Shown in pieces: positions 5,816-6,059 of a DNA stretch of 6,059 nt. Below the pieces are notes generated by a model that was given only the letters and a program-made list of their open reading frames with translations, had not been told where the DNA came from and ran no database searches. How positions within the stretch are numbered: position 1 is the first letter of the stretch; every line of letters starts with the position of its first letter. The stretch is taken from assembly GCF_938018145.1 (NCBI RefSeq), contig NZ_CALIII010000392.1, positions 1 to 6,059 of the forward strand. Reading direction: 5' to 3'. The stretch is from an uncultured Campylobacter sp. GTDB lineage: Bacteria; Campylobacterota; Campylobacteria; Campylobacterales; Campylobacteraceae. A program made the translations under genes and the position numbers.

Positions 5816-5857
5816 GCACCTTTAAGGTGCTAAATTTGGTTTTATCAAATTTAGTAC
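5816..5857 (+). other. Two overlapping, mutually exclusive hairpins
   Basis: GCACCTTTAAGGTGC (5816-5830) is a 7-bp palindromic stem around one base. Its right arm shares bases with a second stem, GTGCTAAATTTG (5827-5838) with CAAATTTAGTAC (5846-5857): 12 bp with one G-U pair and a 7-base loop. Only one can form fully at a time. The second could be a terminator of the SemiSWEET transcript, but it is followed by TGTGTACTTAATC rather than a clean T-run. Confidence 0.55.
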
Positions 5858-6059
5858 TGTGTACTTAATCTTTCTTGTTAAGGGGGAAGGGGCTTGAATT
5901 ACGCTCTGCTTTGCAGTTGCGAAGCGTAGCTGAAGAAAAAGAGCTCCCTTTTCCTTTTCTTTGGGACAGGAAGGGGGTCTACTTAAGAAGCGTCGCCCCT
6001 TCCTCTCCCAAGCCCTCTCCAACCTCACTGCACGTGAGAGGTTGCTGCACTGCGTGCAG
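5858..6059. repeat. Structured non-coding tail, possible repeat element (runs off the window)
   Basis: No convincing gene is seen. The stretch alternates G/A-rich and C/T-rich blocks that pair with one another: GGGCTTG (5890-5896) with CAAGCCC (6009-6015); AGGAAGGGG (5968-5976) with CCCCTTCCT (5996-6004); ACGCT/AGCGT (5901-5905, 5923-5927) enclosing CTGC/GCAG (5906-5909, 5913-5916); AACCTC/GAGGTT (6021-6026, 6038-6043); and CTGCAC/GTGCAG (6045-6050, 6054-6059), which ends exactly at the window edge. Base composition differs from the neighbouring genes. It could be a REP- or MITE-like element, a structured RNA, or remnants of one. Copy number cannot be judged from one window. Confidence 0.45.

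Noticed and set aside
5780..5833. 17-codon plus-strand ORF starting at ATG 5780 as a leader peptide for the alternative hairpins
   Set aside because: It has no Shine-Dalgarno and no biased run of regulatory codons, and no gene follows within the window that it could control.
5795..5860. Possible tRNA or tRNA-like fragment (stem loops with TTTAA in a loop)
   Set aside because: There is no acceptor stem, no GGTTCGA-type T-arm, and the arm spacing is wrong.
5822..6028. 68-residue minus-strand reading frame in the structured tail
   Set aside because: It starts without a clear ribosome binding site and runs through the inverted repeats. The product is basic, has no recognisable domain, and reads as translation of the folded C/T- and G/A-rich DNA.

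Overview
The window looks like chromosomal DNA of an epsilonproteobacterium, most likely Campylobacter. By eye it is richer in G+C than C. jejuni, which points to the oral/mucosal group (C. rectus, C. showae, C. curvus, C. concisus); this species-level placement is inference. The evidence is a dba-dsbI gene pair, a mobA-pldA pair, a T-tract promoter of the kind described for C. jejuni RpoD, and many copies of AAATTT-centred words such as TCAAATTTGA.

Left part (1-1754, + strand): a promoter drives a 55-codon membrane peptide gene (dba-like) and dsbI. DsbI is a DsbB-type thiol oxidase with a large C-terminal periplasmic domain. The ribosome binding site of dsbI overlaps the dba stop codon, so the two are probably translationally coupled. 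A hairpin follows dsbI in the gap between convergent genes.

Middle part (1872-3348, - strand): a two-gene unit. The upstream gene encodes an exported protein with about five MORN_2/YwqK-like repeats. Nineteen bases downstream is a cytoplasmic SMI1/KNR4 (SUKH) family protein. Both families are known from toxin-immunity settings, but no toxin gene is visible here.

Right part (3605-5361, - strand): mobA (molybdenum cofactor guanylyltransferase) and pldA (outer membrane phospholipase A) overlap by ATGA. MobA carries a non-conserved insert encoded by DNA that contains CAAATTTGA words, including a 16-base perfect palindrome. PldA has a periplasmic TPR-like segment before its barrel.

Far right (5476-6059): a divergent 85-residue SemiSWEET sugar transporter gene, then about 326 bases without a convincing gene. 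This tail holds nested and mutually exclusive hairpins and G-rich/C-rich inverted segments, and looks like a structured non-coding or repeat element that continues past the window edge.

Most of this is ordinary Campylobacter housekeeping and envelope biology. The best candidates for something less described are the structured 3' tail, the SUKH plus secreted-repeat pair, the palindrome-bearing insert in MobA, and a DsbI without a second loop cysteine pair.
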